Below the pieces are notes generated by a model. It was not told where the DNA came from, did not search any database, and was given only the letters and a program-made list of their open reading frames with translations. The position numbers and the translations under genes were made by a program. Shown here one piece after another: positions 37,449-45,579 of a stretch of 64,000 nucleotides of DNA; the stretch's first letter is position 1, and every line of letters starts with the position of its first letter. Source of the DNA: an uncultured Cellvibrionales bacterium (GTDB lineage Bacteria > Pseudomonadota > Gammaproteobacteria > Pseudomonadales > Porticoccaceae); the NCBI GenBank assembly GCA_913031145.1, contig CAJWCO010000006.1, positions 24,503-88,502 of the forward strand, in the 5' to 3' direction.

Positions 37449-39406
37449 AAGATACTGCTTCGCCCGCAAGCGTGTTGCGTCTAACGCCGTCTTGGATATT
37501 TTCGCTAGTCTTTATGCTTTTGGCCAGTAATGTGGCAGCTAAAGAAGAAGTGCGTATTAACTTTCGAGATGCGGATATTCGCAGTGTAATTGAAAGTGTC
37601 GCCGAAATTACCGGTAAATCGTTCGTCTTAGATCCGAGGGTGAAGGGAAAGGTAACCATCATTTCACCTCAGCCGATCGATGCAAGCCTACTGTACGAAG
37701 CTGTGCTGTCAGCGATTCAGGTTCAGGGTTTTCAAGCAGTCCAAGATGGCGTTGTCACGCGCATCATCCCCTTTAGCCAGGCGTTTAATTTTGCTGGCGG
37801 AGAGGTGGGCAATGAAATGCGTACCGAGGTATTAAGTATCAAACACGTTCAAGCGGCGACATTGGTGTCAGTGCTCAAGCCGATGCTAAGTAATGGCGCT
37901 CGGCTCATGGCGTATGCGCCGAGCAACTATCTGGTGGTGTCAGATATTAAAAGCAATATAGCGCAATTAAAACGCTTCATTGCCATCATGGACGATCCCA
38001 ACAGCTCCGCAGTTGAGGTGGTCAATCTGAGACACATATCGGCCGCTGAGGCGGTTCACATTGCCGGTCAACTCAAGCAGTTGCAGAAACAAGAATTATC
38101 GCTGGTTGAAGATGGTTTAAATAATCGGATTATTGTGAGCGGCCCCAGTATTGCCCGAACAGCCTTCAAGACCATGTTGGAAGCTTTGGACGTTCCCTCG
38201 GCGAAGCAGGGAAGCGTTGAAGTCATTTATCTGGATTATTTGCGCGCAGCCGAAGTGAAACCTCTCATTGACGGCATGTTGCAGTCCGATACGTTTTTGA
38301 GACTTGCGGGTCAGTCGTCCGGCGATGGTAAAAACAAAACCACCTACAAAGTGGAATTTGATGAACTTAATAATGCGCTTATTTTAGCCGCGCCTCGAGA
38401 GGTCATCCGCGAGGTTAACGGCGTTTTGGCAAAATTGGATTTACCCAGACCACAAGTGCTGATTGAGGCAGTGATTGCCGAGCTTTCGGAAGATCAGGCG
38501 AAAACTCTGAGTTCGCAGATCGCTTATTCCAGTAAAAATCGCGGTGCATATTTGACGAATTTTGATGGCGTGTTGTCTGGACTTTTGGGTGTTGCGACAT
38601 CGGACAGCGGTACGGCGGGTGCAGCTTCTACCCTGGCTGGGTCATTGCCAAGTACGGTGCTTGGTGTGGTCGGCGATTTTGACGAGATCACCGGTAAGGG
38701 CATGGGCCTGCTGGTGCAAGCATTGAAAACCGACAGCGCTACGAAAATTCTTTCGACACCCTCGGTGGTCACACTCGATAACGAAGAAGCGAGTTTAAGC
38801 GTGGGGGAAGAGGTCCCTTTTCAGACGGGAAGCTATACTAATAACAGCTCTGGTATCAGTAATTCTAACCCCTTTACTACGATTAATCGCGAAGAGGTTG
38901 GTGTCATCCTCAAGGTTAAACCTCAAATTAGTAAAGGCAATGCGGTGCGTTTAGAAATTGAACAAGAGTCATCAAAAGTGCAGGACGGTAGTGGTGCCGT
39001 CGGGCTGCAAACGACCTCCAAGACGACGATGCAGACCAATGTGATGGTGCAAGATGGCGAGTTACTCGTTCTCGGTGGCTTGATTGAGGACACGGGAGGG
39101 GGGAGTGCCACCAAGGTTCCTTTATTGGGCGACATTCCATTGTTGGGTCGGTTATTTCGATCTTCGAGTAAGAACGCAAAGCAGCGCGTGACAATGATGT
39201 TCATTCGGCCAACCATTATTCGAAATGCAGATGATGCAAGGGCGACAACACAGGGACAGTTTGATCACTTGATTTTACGTGATATGGGTGGCGATAGGCC
39301 CGGCTATCTTGGACCAAAACTGAAAACGTTTTTGCCAGTAGATCCTGCGGCGAAAGCCCTTGACGAGAGTGGAGCAGTCAGCCCCGTTGAGCGTGATGAA
39401 CGCTGA
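37445..39406 (+). CDS. gspD: Type II secretion secretin GspD
   Basis: The 653-residue outer-membrane channel has a signal peptide (about residues 1-32). The N0 domain begins VRINFRDADIRSVIE, and N1-N3 repeats span about residues 115-320. The secretin core contains VPLLGDIPLLGRLFR near residue 558. The C-terminal tail (about 610-653) has no obvious pilotin-binding signature, and no gspS gene is in the window. The start overlaps the gspC stop (ATGA). Confidence 0.96.
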   Translation: MKDTASPASVLRLTPSWIFSLVFMLLASNVAAKEEVRINFRDADIRSVIESVAEITGKSFVLDPRVKGKVTIISPQPIDASLLYEAVLSAIQVQGFQAVQDGVVTRIIPFSQAFNFAGGEVGNEMRTEVLSIKHVQAATLVSVLKPMLSNGARLMAYAPSNYLVVSDIKSNIAQLKRFIAIMDDPNSSAVEVVNLRHISAAEAVHIAGQLKQLQKQELSLVEDGLNNRIIVSGPSIARTAFKTMLEALDVPSAKQGSVEVIYLDYLRAAEVKPLIDGMLQSDTFLRLAGQSSGDGKNKTTYKVEFDELNNALILAAPREVIREVNGVLAKLDLPRPQVLIEAVIAELSEDQAKTLSSQIAYSSKNRGAYLTNFDGVLSGLLGVATSDSGTAGAASTLAGSLPSTVLGVVGDFDEITGKGMGLLVQALKTDSATKILSTPSVVTLDNEEASLSVGEEVPFQTGSYTNNSSGISNSNPFTTINREEVGVILKVKPQISKGNAVRLEIEQESSKVQDGSGAVGLQTTSKTTMQTNVMVQDGELLVLGGLIEDTGGGSATKVPLLGDIPLLGRLFRSSSKNAKQRVTMMFIRPTIIRNADDARATTQGQFDHLILRDMGGDRPGYLGPKLKTFLPVDPAAKALDESGAVSPVERDER

Positions 39407-39462
39407 TGTTTCGCCATTACTGCCAATTTTGACGGGACGGAAGACGCCCGATCGATGATTGC

Positions 39463-41217
39463 ATGAGCCTTTATCTGAAGCATTTTGGTTTAAAGCGTGA
39501 GCCTTTTTCTATTGTGCCAGATCCAGGATTTTTATATCCCAGTGAGCAGCATCGTCAAGCGGTGGCCCATTTAAAGTATGGGTTGGACCGCGAGGGCGGC
39601 TTCATTTTGCTGACCGGTGAAGTCGGTACGGGAAAAACAACATTAACCCGCACACTTCTGAAAAGTATGCCTGCGCACATTCGCGTTGCCTATGTGCTAA
39701 ATAGTCAGCTAGAGGTGGGTGATTTGCTGGCCAGCATCTGTCATGAGCTCGACATTGAACTCCCCGAGTCGCGCGGGCTGTCGTTCACCAAAAAATGCAC
39801 CGATGCTCTGTATTCCGATCTGTTAACGGTTCATGCGAACGGAAAGAAAACCTTGATCGTGATCGAAGAGGCACAAAACCTATCGGCTGAAATCCTTGAG
39901 ACATTAAGATTGCTGAGTAATCTAGAAACACATACTGACAAATTACTGCACATTTTGTTAGTGGCGCAACCTGAGTTTTTGGACATTTTGGCGCAAAAGA
40001 CGTTACGTCAGCTAAATCAGCGAGTTGTTGCACGCTTCCACCTACAGCCTCTCGAGAAAAACGACATTGCGAATTATGTCAATCATCGTTTGCATCGTGC
40101 AGGGGCTCAACGCTCGATCTTTGATGATCGATGTATGCCAATATTACATCGTTTGACGGGCGGTGTTCCGCGGCTGATCAATTTAGTATGCCAGCATGCG
40201 CTCCTAGCGGGTTATGCAACGGGCAGCGACCGGGTTTCAGGCGCGTTATTAAAAAACGCATCGACTGAAATACTTGCGGGGCCCAGAAGCCCGTCGCAGG
40301 CTCTTCGCGGTAGGGTATTGGTCGTTATTTTGACTGCGTTATGTGCGTTGGGTGTTGGCGTTCAAACCGGCGTGATCGAGTTGACGCGTTGGGCATTACC
40401 CGCGGTTGTACATGATGTTGATGAGCCTTCAGATGCTCAAATTCTGCATCATTCTAATACGGCAGAAGAGCTACTTTTCGAGGGCGAGAGCGTTAACCAG
40501 ACTAAAAGTGATGCGAACATACCGGTTGCGAACATTGCAGATACACGAACACCAGAACCCCCTGAGTTAATCTTGGAAAACAGCGCGAATGTCTCGGGAA
40601 CGGAAGAGACTGAGCGGAGTACTTCGAGTGCCCCGCCCTTTAGTGTTGAAGGTGGGCTTCTCGAACGTTGGTCGGTTTCGCAAAGCATGGCAGGTTCGCA
40701 GGCCTATGAGTCGATCGCAGAGGCGTCTGGGCTGCGTATTGAAAAGCTCGTTAACACCGACTTCGAGACACTACTGTCGATTAATCGACCGGGCCTTGTT
40801 TCGTTGCAAGCCCGCGGTGTACGTCAAAAGTACATGCTGGTAGGGGTATTTAGAGACACCGTTAGGCTCATGGGTGTTGACGGCATTGAGACGCGCTCTG
40901 TGAACAATTTTTTAGATCTATGGGACGCTGAGTACCATTATCTTTGGCGTCCACCGCCGCAGTTTAGCGTGCTGCAGCGCGGCATTTCCAACCGTCGATT
41001 GCTGCAGTGGCTTCAGGCGAGTTTACTGCAGATAGACGATCAGTATGAATGGATTATTTCTGGCGGTCGGTATACTGAGGCTATTTATCAGCAGGTCATC
41101 GAATTCCAGCGCCGCTATCGATTGCGTACGGACGGCCTCGTTGGACGCGAAACGAGTATGATGATTAATCAATTAACGGATCCGAACGTGCCGATACTTT
41201 ACAGCGGAAATTTATAA
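39463..41217 (+). CDS. gspA: ExeA/GspA-like AAA ATPase with peptidoglycan-binding domain
   Basis: The 584-residue protein starts MSLYLKHFGLKREPFSIVPD. The AAA domain (about residues 30-265) has Walker A TGEVGTGKTTLTRT and Walker B LIVIEEAQNLS. One membrane segment lies near residues 285-305, then a variable linker, and a C-terminal peptidoglycan-binding fold near 520-575 (VIEFQRRYRLRTDGLVGRET). In Aeromonas, ExeA with ExeB helps insert the secretin through the cell wall. It overlaps gspB by one base. Confidence 0.9.
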   Translation: MSLYLKHFGLKREPFSIVPDPGFLYPSEQHRQAVAHLKYGLDREGGFILLTGEVGTGKTTLTRTLLKSMPAHIRVAYVLNSQLEVGDLLASICHELDIELPESRGLSFTKKCTDALYSDLLTVHANGKKTLIVIEEAQNLSAEILETLRLLSNLETHTDKLLHILLVAQPEFLDILAQKTLRQLNQRVVARFHLQPLEKNDIANYVNHRLHRAGAQRSIFDDRCMPILHRLTGGVPRLINLVCQHALLAGYATGSDRVSGALLKNASTEILAGPRSPSQALRGRVLVVILTALCALGVGVQTGVIELTRWALPAVVHDVDEPSDAQILHHSNTAEELLFEGESVNQTKSDANIPVANIADTRTPEPPELILENSANVSGTEETERSTSSAPPFSVEGGLLERWSVSQSMAGSQAYESIAEASGLRIEKLVNTDFETLLSINRPGLVSLQARGVRQKYMLVGVFRDTVRLMGVDGIETRSVNNFLDLWDAEYHYLWRPPPQFSVLQRGISNRRLLQWLQASLLQIDDQYEWIISGGRYTEAIYQQVIEFQRRYRLRTDGLVGRETSMMINQLTDPNVPILYSGNL

Positions 41218-41789
41218 TGTCATATATTTTGGATGCCCTGAGGAAGGCTGAGCGCGAGAGACACCGAGAGGACGCTAGTGATATCGATGATTTAACAGGG
41301 GCTGCGTGGGACCCATATCAGGCCTCAAAACCCGCGCGTCCAAGCTGGGTGTTATTGGGATTTTTAATTGCAGTTTTTCTTTTAGTACTCTTTTTGGCTA
41401 TTGCGTTCTATCAAAACGTAGGCGGTTCCAGCGCGCGTGTTGTGCAGGACTCAGCATCCCCCGCGGCGGTAAAGAGCGCACGTGATACTGCGGCCAAAAG
41501 CGGTAGTCTTTATAACGAAAGAAAGATGGCGCCAGCAGAAGCTTCCGAGCCGGTCGGCAGTGACACAGAAGCAGATTACCCACCCAATGCGGTACCGTCC
41601 GCACCCAAAATAGCAATTGCCGGTAGTTTATACATCCGTGATGGGGCGTCCTCTAACCGGTTATTTGTAGGTGATAATGCATTTAAAGTAGGCGATAAAG
41701 TAGACGCTCAGTGGACGCTACAGAGCATTGGTATAGAGGGTGTTGAACTCCGTTCGGGAACGCACACGCTTTACGTGCGGTACCCTTGA
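41217..41789 (+). CDS. gspB: GspB-type general secretion protein
   Basis: The 190-residue protein has the N-terminal GspB motif MSYILDALRKAERERHRED. One membrane segment spans about residues 42-64. A low-complexity Ala/Ser linker leads to a periplasmic C-terminal domain (about 130-190) that fits the GspB/PulB type. It would partner the upstream ExeA-like ATPase. It ends the plus-strand secretion cluster and faces aceK. Confidence 0.88.
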   Translation: MSYILDALRKAERERHREDASDIDDLTGAAWDPYQASKPARPSWVLLGFLIAVFLLVLFLAIAFYQNVGGSSARVVQDSASPAAVKSARDTAAKSGSLYNERKMAPAEASEPVGSDTEADYPPNAVPSAPKIAIAGSLYIRDGASSNRLFVGDNAFKVGDKVDAQWTLQSIGIEGVELRSGTHTLYVRYP

Positions 41790-41843
41790 TGGCGCTAATT
41801 TGACGCAACTTAATCGTAGTTTGACCTTATTTACTTCACTTTA

Positions 41844-43613
41844 TCAGTCTGAGAATACCTCGAGTTCAGAAACTTTTCCGCGATCGAAACGTTTCACACG
41901 GCGGTAAGGGAATACGTCAACGACATACCCTTGATTGATTTTGTTTTGAAGGGTTTTCCAAAATTCGACTTGGTAGAGATCGCTATGAATGGCTTCGAAC
42001 ATATTTCGCGCTTTTGCGTTGCCTGAGAAAAACAGTCGAAACTCCTCTGGAAATACGTCGTCGGGTGCTACGGTGTACCAAGCGCCTGAGCGCATCTCGT
42101 CGTGTTCGCTTTTGGCTTCTGGTATGGTTCGAAAATTGCACTGCGTCAAAGGCGTAATCTCATCGTAATCATAAAAGACAACGCGCCCGTGGCGCGTTAC
42201 GCCGAAATTTTTAAGTGGCATGTCGCCCGGAAATATATTGGCAGCAGCAAGTTGTTTAATACAATTACCATATTCGTCCATTGCGTCACGCATTTCACTT
42301 TCGTTGGCGTTATTGAGAAAGATGTTTAGGGGTGTCATATAGCGTTCGGTGTAGAGATGCTTTATCAACAACTGGTCACCCCGTATTTCTAATTGTGAAT
42401 TAGCTACCGACTGAAGTTCGTCTAGTAACGTTTTGGAGAAACGGGCCAGTGGAAACATCAGGTTATTGAACTCTTGTGTATCGGCCATGCGACCAATCCG
42501 GTCGCGACGGGAGACCATGTGATATTTTTCTCTGACGATGTCATGCGTGACTTCTTTCGGGGGGCTGAATTTGTCCTTGATGATTTTAAATACGATATTA
42601 TAAGAGGGCAGTGTAAACACCGTCATCACCATGCCTTTTATCCCCGGCGCGACAATAAATTGATCATCGGATTTGTGCAGGTGCTTAACGAGTTGCCGAT
42701 AGAATTCGGTTTTTGCGTGCTTGGGAAAGCCTAAGCTATTGTAGATTTCGTAGTCGAGTTTGTTGGGCATTAAATTCTTTAGAAAGTGTGCATACTGATA
42801 AGGCAGTGGCGCATCAACCATAAAATGCGTTCGGGTAAAACTGAAAATTACGCTGAGCTCGTCGATATCGAAGAGCGCGGTGTCCACATACAAAAAATCT
42901 TGCTCGGTGTTGAGTATGACCAAGGCCATTGGAAAGACCTGATCACCATCAATGACGCGACCTACCATGTAAGCCGCTTTACTGCGGTAAAAAATAGACT
43001 CCAGCAGGTCAAATTTCACCTCGTGATCCGGGCCCTTGAGCTTGGGTACAACGTCTTGTGTGAAAACCCCCATAATACAATCTAGATCGAGCTCAATATC
43101 CTCCCCGGGGAGAGAGAACTCCGATTCTTTCAGTATTCTTCTAAATGTGTCGCGAAAGTCACTTCCCGAATAACGGATAAAGATACTGTACTCGGCGGCA
43201 GGTGCCTCAATAGCCTGCGAAGAACCCACGTAAACAATGTCTTCGGTAATCTTGTCGTGGTCATGAATTCGACTAAAAACGGAATTAAAAAAGGTTTCTG
43301 CTATTTCGAAATTGGGGAAGTTAAAGACTAATTGGGTATAGGCAATTTTCGCTTCTCGCCACAGGTCAAGATTTGCCAAGTCTTTGTTGGTAACGCTTCC
43401 CAGATACTGAACGGTTTGGGTTATTTTGTCGGTGTAGAGTTCTAACCGAGCGGCATTAGCATGCTGTACTCCATGCCAATCGGCCTTTTCAAAACGTGCT
43501 TTAGCGCTCAGTGTTGCGTTCAGGTGATCCGCAAAATAACTGCGAAAGCCATTGAGGATAGTTTTTGCCATCCGTCGAGCCGTTGAACTATGAATGAGCG
43601 GTTCAGGGGTCAT
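41844..43613 (-). CDS. aceK: Isocitrate dehydrogenase kinase/phosphatase
   Basis: The 589-residue bifunctional enzyme switches isocitrate dehydrogenase by phosphorylation, controlling flux between the TCA cycle and the glyoxylate bypass. The ATP-binding segment VAPGIKGMVMTVF near residues 320-332 is visible. So is the catalytic region LKNFGVTRHGRVVFYDYDEI near 464-483. No aceA, aceB or icd lies in the window. It is 39 bases downstream of the lambda P-like gene on the same strand. Confidence 0.96.
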   Translation of the reverse strand: MTPEPLIHSSTARRMAKTILNGFRSYFADHLNATLSAKARFEKADWHGVQHANAARLELYTDKITQTVQYLGSVTNKDLANLDLWREAKIAYTQLVFNFPNFEIAETFFNSVFSRIHDHDKITEDIVYVGSSQAIEAPAAEYSIFIRYSGSDFRDTFRRILKESEFSLPGEDIELDLDCIMGVFTQDVVPKLKGPDHEVKFDLLESIFYRSKAAYMVGRVIDGDQVFPMALVILNTEQDFLYVDTALFDIDELSVIFSFTRTHFMVDAPLPYQYAHFLKNLMPNKLDYEIYNSLGFPKHAKTEFYRQLVKHLHKSDDQFIVAPGIKGMVMTVFTLPSYNIVFKIIKDKFSPPKEVTHDIVREKYHMVSRRDRIGRMADTQEFNNLMFPLARFSKTLLDELQSVANSQLEIRGDQLLIKHLYTERYMTPLNIFLNNANESEMRDAMDEYGNCIKQLAAANIFPGDMPLKNFGVTRHGRVVFYDYDEITPLTQCNFRTIPEAKSEHDEMRSGAWYTVAPDDVFPEEFRLFFSGNAKARNMFEAIHSDLYQVEFWKTLQNKINQGYVVDVFPYRRVKRFDRGKVSELEVFSD

Positions 43614-43652
43614 TAATACTCTGTCTGTTGGGCGTAGGCTAATGGATAAATT

Positions 43653-44318
43653 TTAACGAAATAAGTCTTTCATGTGGTTTAAATGTTTTTTCGCCTCTTC
43701 TTTACTGGCCGGTACCGCCGATGTTTCAGGTAATTTTGCGGGGCGCTCAATGCTAAAAGCGGATCCAGCAATAAGGGCGTCACAGTATTTGTAGTAGATC
43801 GGTCGAAATGCAGTCAATCCTTGGCTCTCTGGTGAGTTCGCAAGGACATACCAACCACAGTCGCGCGCGGCTAAATAGACAATTGGATGAGACCAGTGCT
43901 GGTGTATTTTTGGATGTGCTTTTGTACATGCCTCCAAATAGGCTTGGCGCACCGAAGGTAAGCCTTCGGGCATACTAACGGTTCGACATGCCTCAGACAT
44001 CTTATGAAGCGTTGGTAAGTATTCACTATCAAGTATAATTTTTTCCGCAGCTTTGTATATTGTCGCCACACTAAATTTGTCGAGACTGCCAAGCCATAGC
44101 TTTTTCGCAAGGTTTTCGGGACGCGTGTTATCACCAAAAGCACTGAAATACTGGTTGTGGTAATTTACCTGAAACAGGGCAAAGACTTGATTGATCACGT
44201 CAATCCGCTCAGGGTCTGGGACCCGTGCCTCAGGATGCCCAGCTTCGGTCGGACAGTGCCTCGATGATGCTGCGATCTCGGATACGGCTTTTTGTATCGG
44301 GTCTGAGTTGCTTGCCAT
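43653..44318 (-). CDS. Phage lambda P-like replication protein (putative helicase loader)
   Basis: The 221-residue protein resembles the phage lambda replication protein P family. A helical core spans about residues 41-175, with YLPTLHKMSEACR near 100-112, GLPSVRQAYLEAC near 119-131 and HPIVYLAARDCGWYVL near 144-159. A basic C-terminal helix (KEEAKKHLNHMKDLF) follows. It has no P-loop. Lambda P loads DnaB helicase without ATPase activity. The ATG overlaps the preceding DnaT-like gene by 89 bases and has a poor ribosome-binding site; GTG at 44198 is an alternative that begins the conserved core. No other phage gene is near. Confidence 0.75.
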   Translation of the reverse strand: MASNSDPIQKAVSEIAASSRHCPTEAGHPEARVPDPERIDVINQVFALFQVNYHNQYFSAFGDNTRPENLAKKLWLGSLDKFSVATIYKAAEKIILDSEYLPTLHKMSEACRTVSMPEGLPSVRQAYLEACTKAHPKIHQHWSHPIVYLAARDCGWYVLANSPESQGLTAFRPIYYKYCDALIAGSAFSIERPAKLPETSAVPASKEEAKKHLNHMKDLFR

Positions 44319-45402
44319 GATATCTATTATCGGTTGCTAGATTTTGATTTGAGCGCGCCCACTGTCCCTTGACATACTGCAAGTATTTCGTGCTCCAAGA
44401 AGCCTGAGCAGCCCCATTTTCTTGCCAGTACAGTAAAAACTCTGGCAGCAACTGGTCCGCAAACGGCCGGTCAATGTTCGCCATGCGTAAGACATCATAC
44501 ACGGATTCTTTCGGCTGCCAAGACGCGCCAATTGGTTTTGGTTGGGTATCCCGCTCCATCACGCCAGTAAAGAATTGCCATTGGCGCCGAACATGCTGAA
44601 CGAATTTACTGTCCCAAGTATTAGACAGCTCGCCGCGATCGCGCCAGTATAAGATGAACTCGGGTATGGCATCCTCCACAAAATTTTGGTTAATTGCTCC
44701 CTTTTCCACCAATATATCCAACGCGTCTGTCGATGGTCGCCAGTCTCGGGTCAGGCTTATTTCTGTCTTACGTCGTTGGTTGTTCGATTCAAATTGTTGC
44801 CATTGACGCCAAACCTCTTTCAAGTATTTTGATTCCCAACTGTGCCGGGGCACCTTTTTGTCAAGCCAATAAGCGACAAATTGAGGTACCTGCTGTAATG
44901 CAAACTCACGGGTAGCCCCCAGTTGGCAAAGTTGCCGCAATGCGTCATCGCTTGGCTGCCAGTCGTGCTCAATGAGCTTGGCATGTGCAGCGGAAGAACG
45001 CATTTCTGGCGCCTGTGTTTTGGCCGCAACAATGGATGGTTTGAGGTCTTGTGCGTCGGAGGTTCTGACCGCGCGTGGCACAATTGTGCGCAGCTCAGTA
45101 CTGCGTTCGTTGAAAGCGAAACTGCACGACGAGCCGACATTAAAAGGCTTCCCACTAGCAAGAAGTATACCTTTTTCGACAAGACTCTTGGTGAGTCGGT
45201 CGAGATCTTCAATTTGCCAAAATGGGGCCAGCTGCAGCAAGCGTTGGGGTTCGACGGCCACCCAATTAAAACCATCATGTCGTTGCACTGAGGAATGACT
45301 CATGCACTCTTGTAAAAGCTGCAACAAAATCGTCTCCTCCAGACCAATCGTTGCCGCTAGTGTTGGTGAGATAACGATAGGTTTTTCGGGGATAAGAGAC
45401 AT
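44230..45402 (-). CDS. DnaT-like protein with three ssDNA-binding repeats
   Basis: The 390-residue protein has an N-terminal helical region (about residues 10-85), possibly a winged-helix replication domain. Three tandem DnaT-type repeats then follow, about 73 residues apart (148-201, 221-275, 295-348). Each has the pattern W-Q/R-P near the start, an F-x2-Y-W centre (QFVAYW, EFILYW, EFLLYW), a later W-x-S/T-K-Y/F and a final R/G-Q-W. E. coli DnaT has one such domain and helps PriA load helicase at stalled forks. A basic tail follows. The gene is divergent from radA, with a LexA box between them. Confidence 0.8.
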   Translation of the reverse strand: MSLIPEKPIVISPTLAATIGLEETILLQLLQECMSHSSVQRHDGFNWVAVEPQRLLQLAPFWQIEDLDRLTKSLVEKGILLASGKPFNVGSSCSFAFNERSTELRTIVPRAVRTSDAQDLKPSIVAAKTQAPEMRSSAAHAKLIEHDWQPSDDALRQLCQLGATREFALQQVPQFVAYWLDKKVPRHSWESKYLKEVWRQWQQFESNNQRRKTEISLTRDWRPSTDALDILVEKGAINQNFVEDAIPEFILYWRDRGELSNTWDSKFVQHVRRQWQFFTGVMERDTQPKPIGASWQPKESVYDVLRMANIDRPFADQLLPEFLLYWQENGAAQASWSTKYLQYVKGQWARSNQNLATDNRYHGKQLRPDTKSRIRDRSIIEALSDRSWAS

Positions 45403-45516
45403 TCGCGTACTCTAGCAGATGATTTGCTGATCACAAAGCCCGTTAGGGGAGCTTCCTTGCTATCGTTCATGTTACGTCTGTCGGGGTTATGACTTGCTTT
45501 TTGCAAGCTGAAAGAT

Positions 45517-45536
45517 TACTGTATAAAAAAACAGTT
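45517..45536. promoter_or_regulatory. LexA (SOS) box overlapping a putative radA -10 element
   Basis: The core CTGT-N8-ACAG (45519-45534, spacer ATAAAAAA) fits the gammaproteobacterial LexA consensus, with symmetric A and T flanks (ACTGT...ACAGT). A TATAAA (45522-45527) lies inside it and would act as the radA -10, with only a weak -35 (TTTTGC at 45499). It is 44 bases before the radA GTG and about 115 bases before the DnaT-like ATG on the other strand. It could repress one or both. A small CTTGC/GCAAG hairpin lies just upstream. Confidence 0.75.
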
Positions 45537-45579
45537 TTGAGGTCCGATTTAACGCATCTATAACGAGGACATTTACACG

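Noticed and set aside
43653..45402. Active prophage carrying the P-like and DnaT-like genes
   Set aside because: The flanking genes aceK and radA are chromosomal housekeeping genes and no integrase, attachment repeat or structural phage gene is present.
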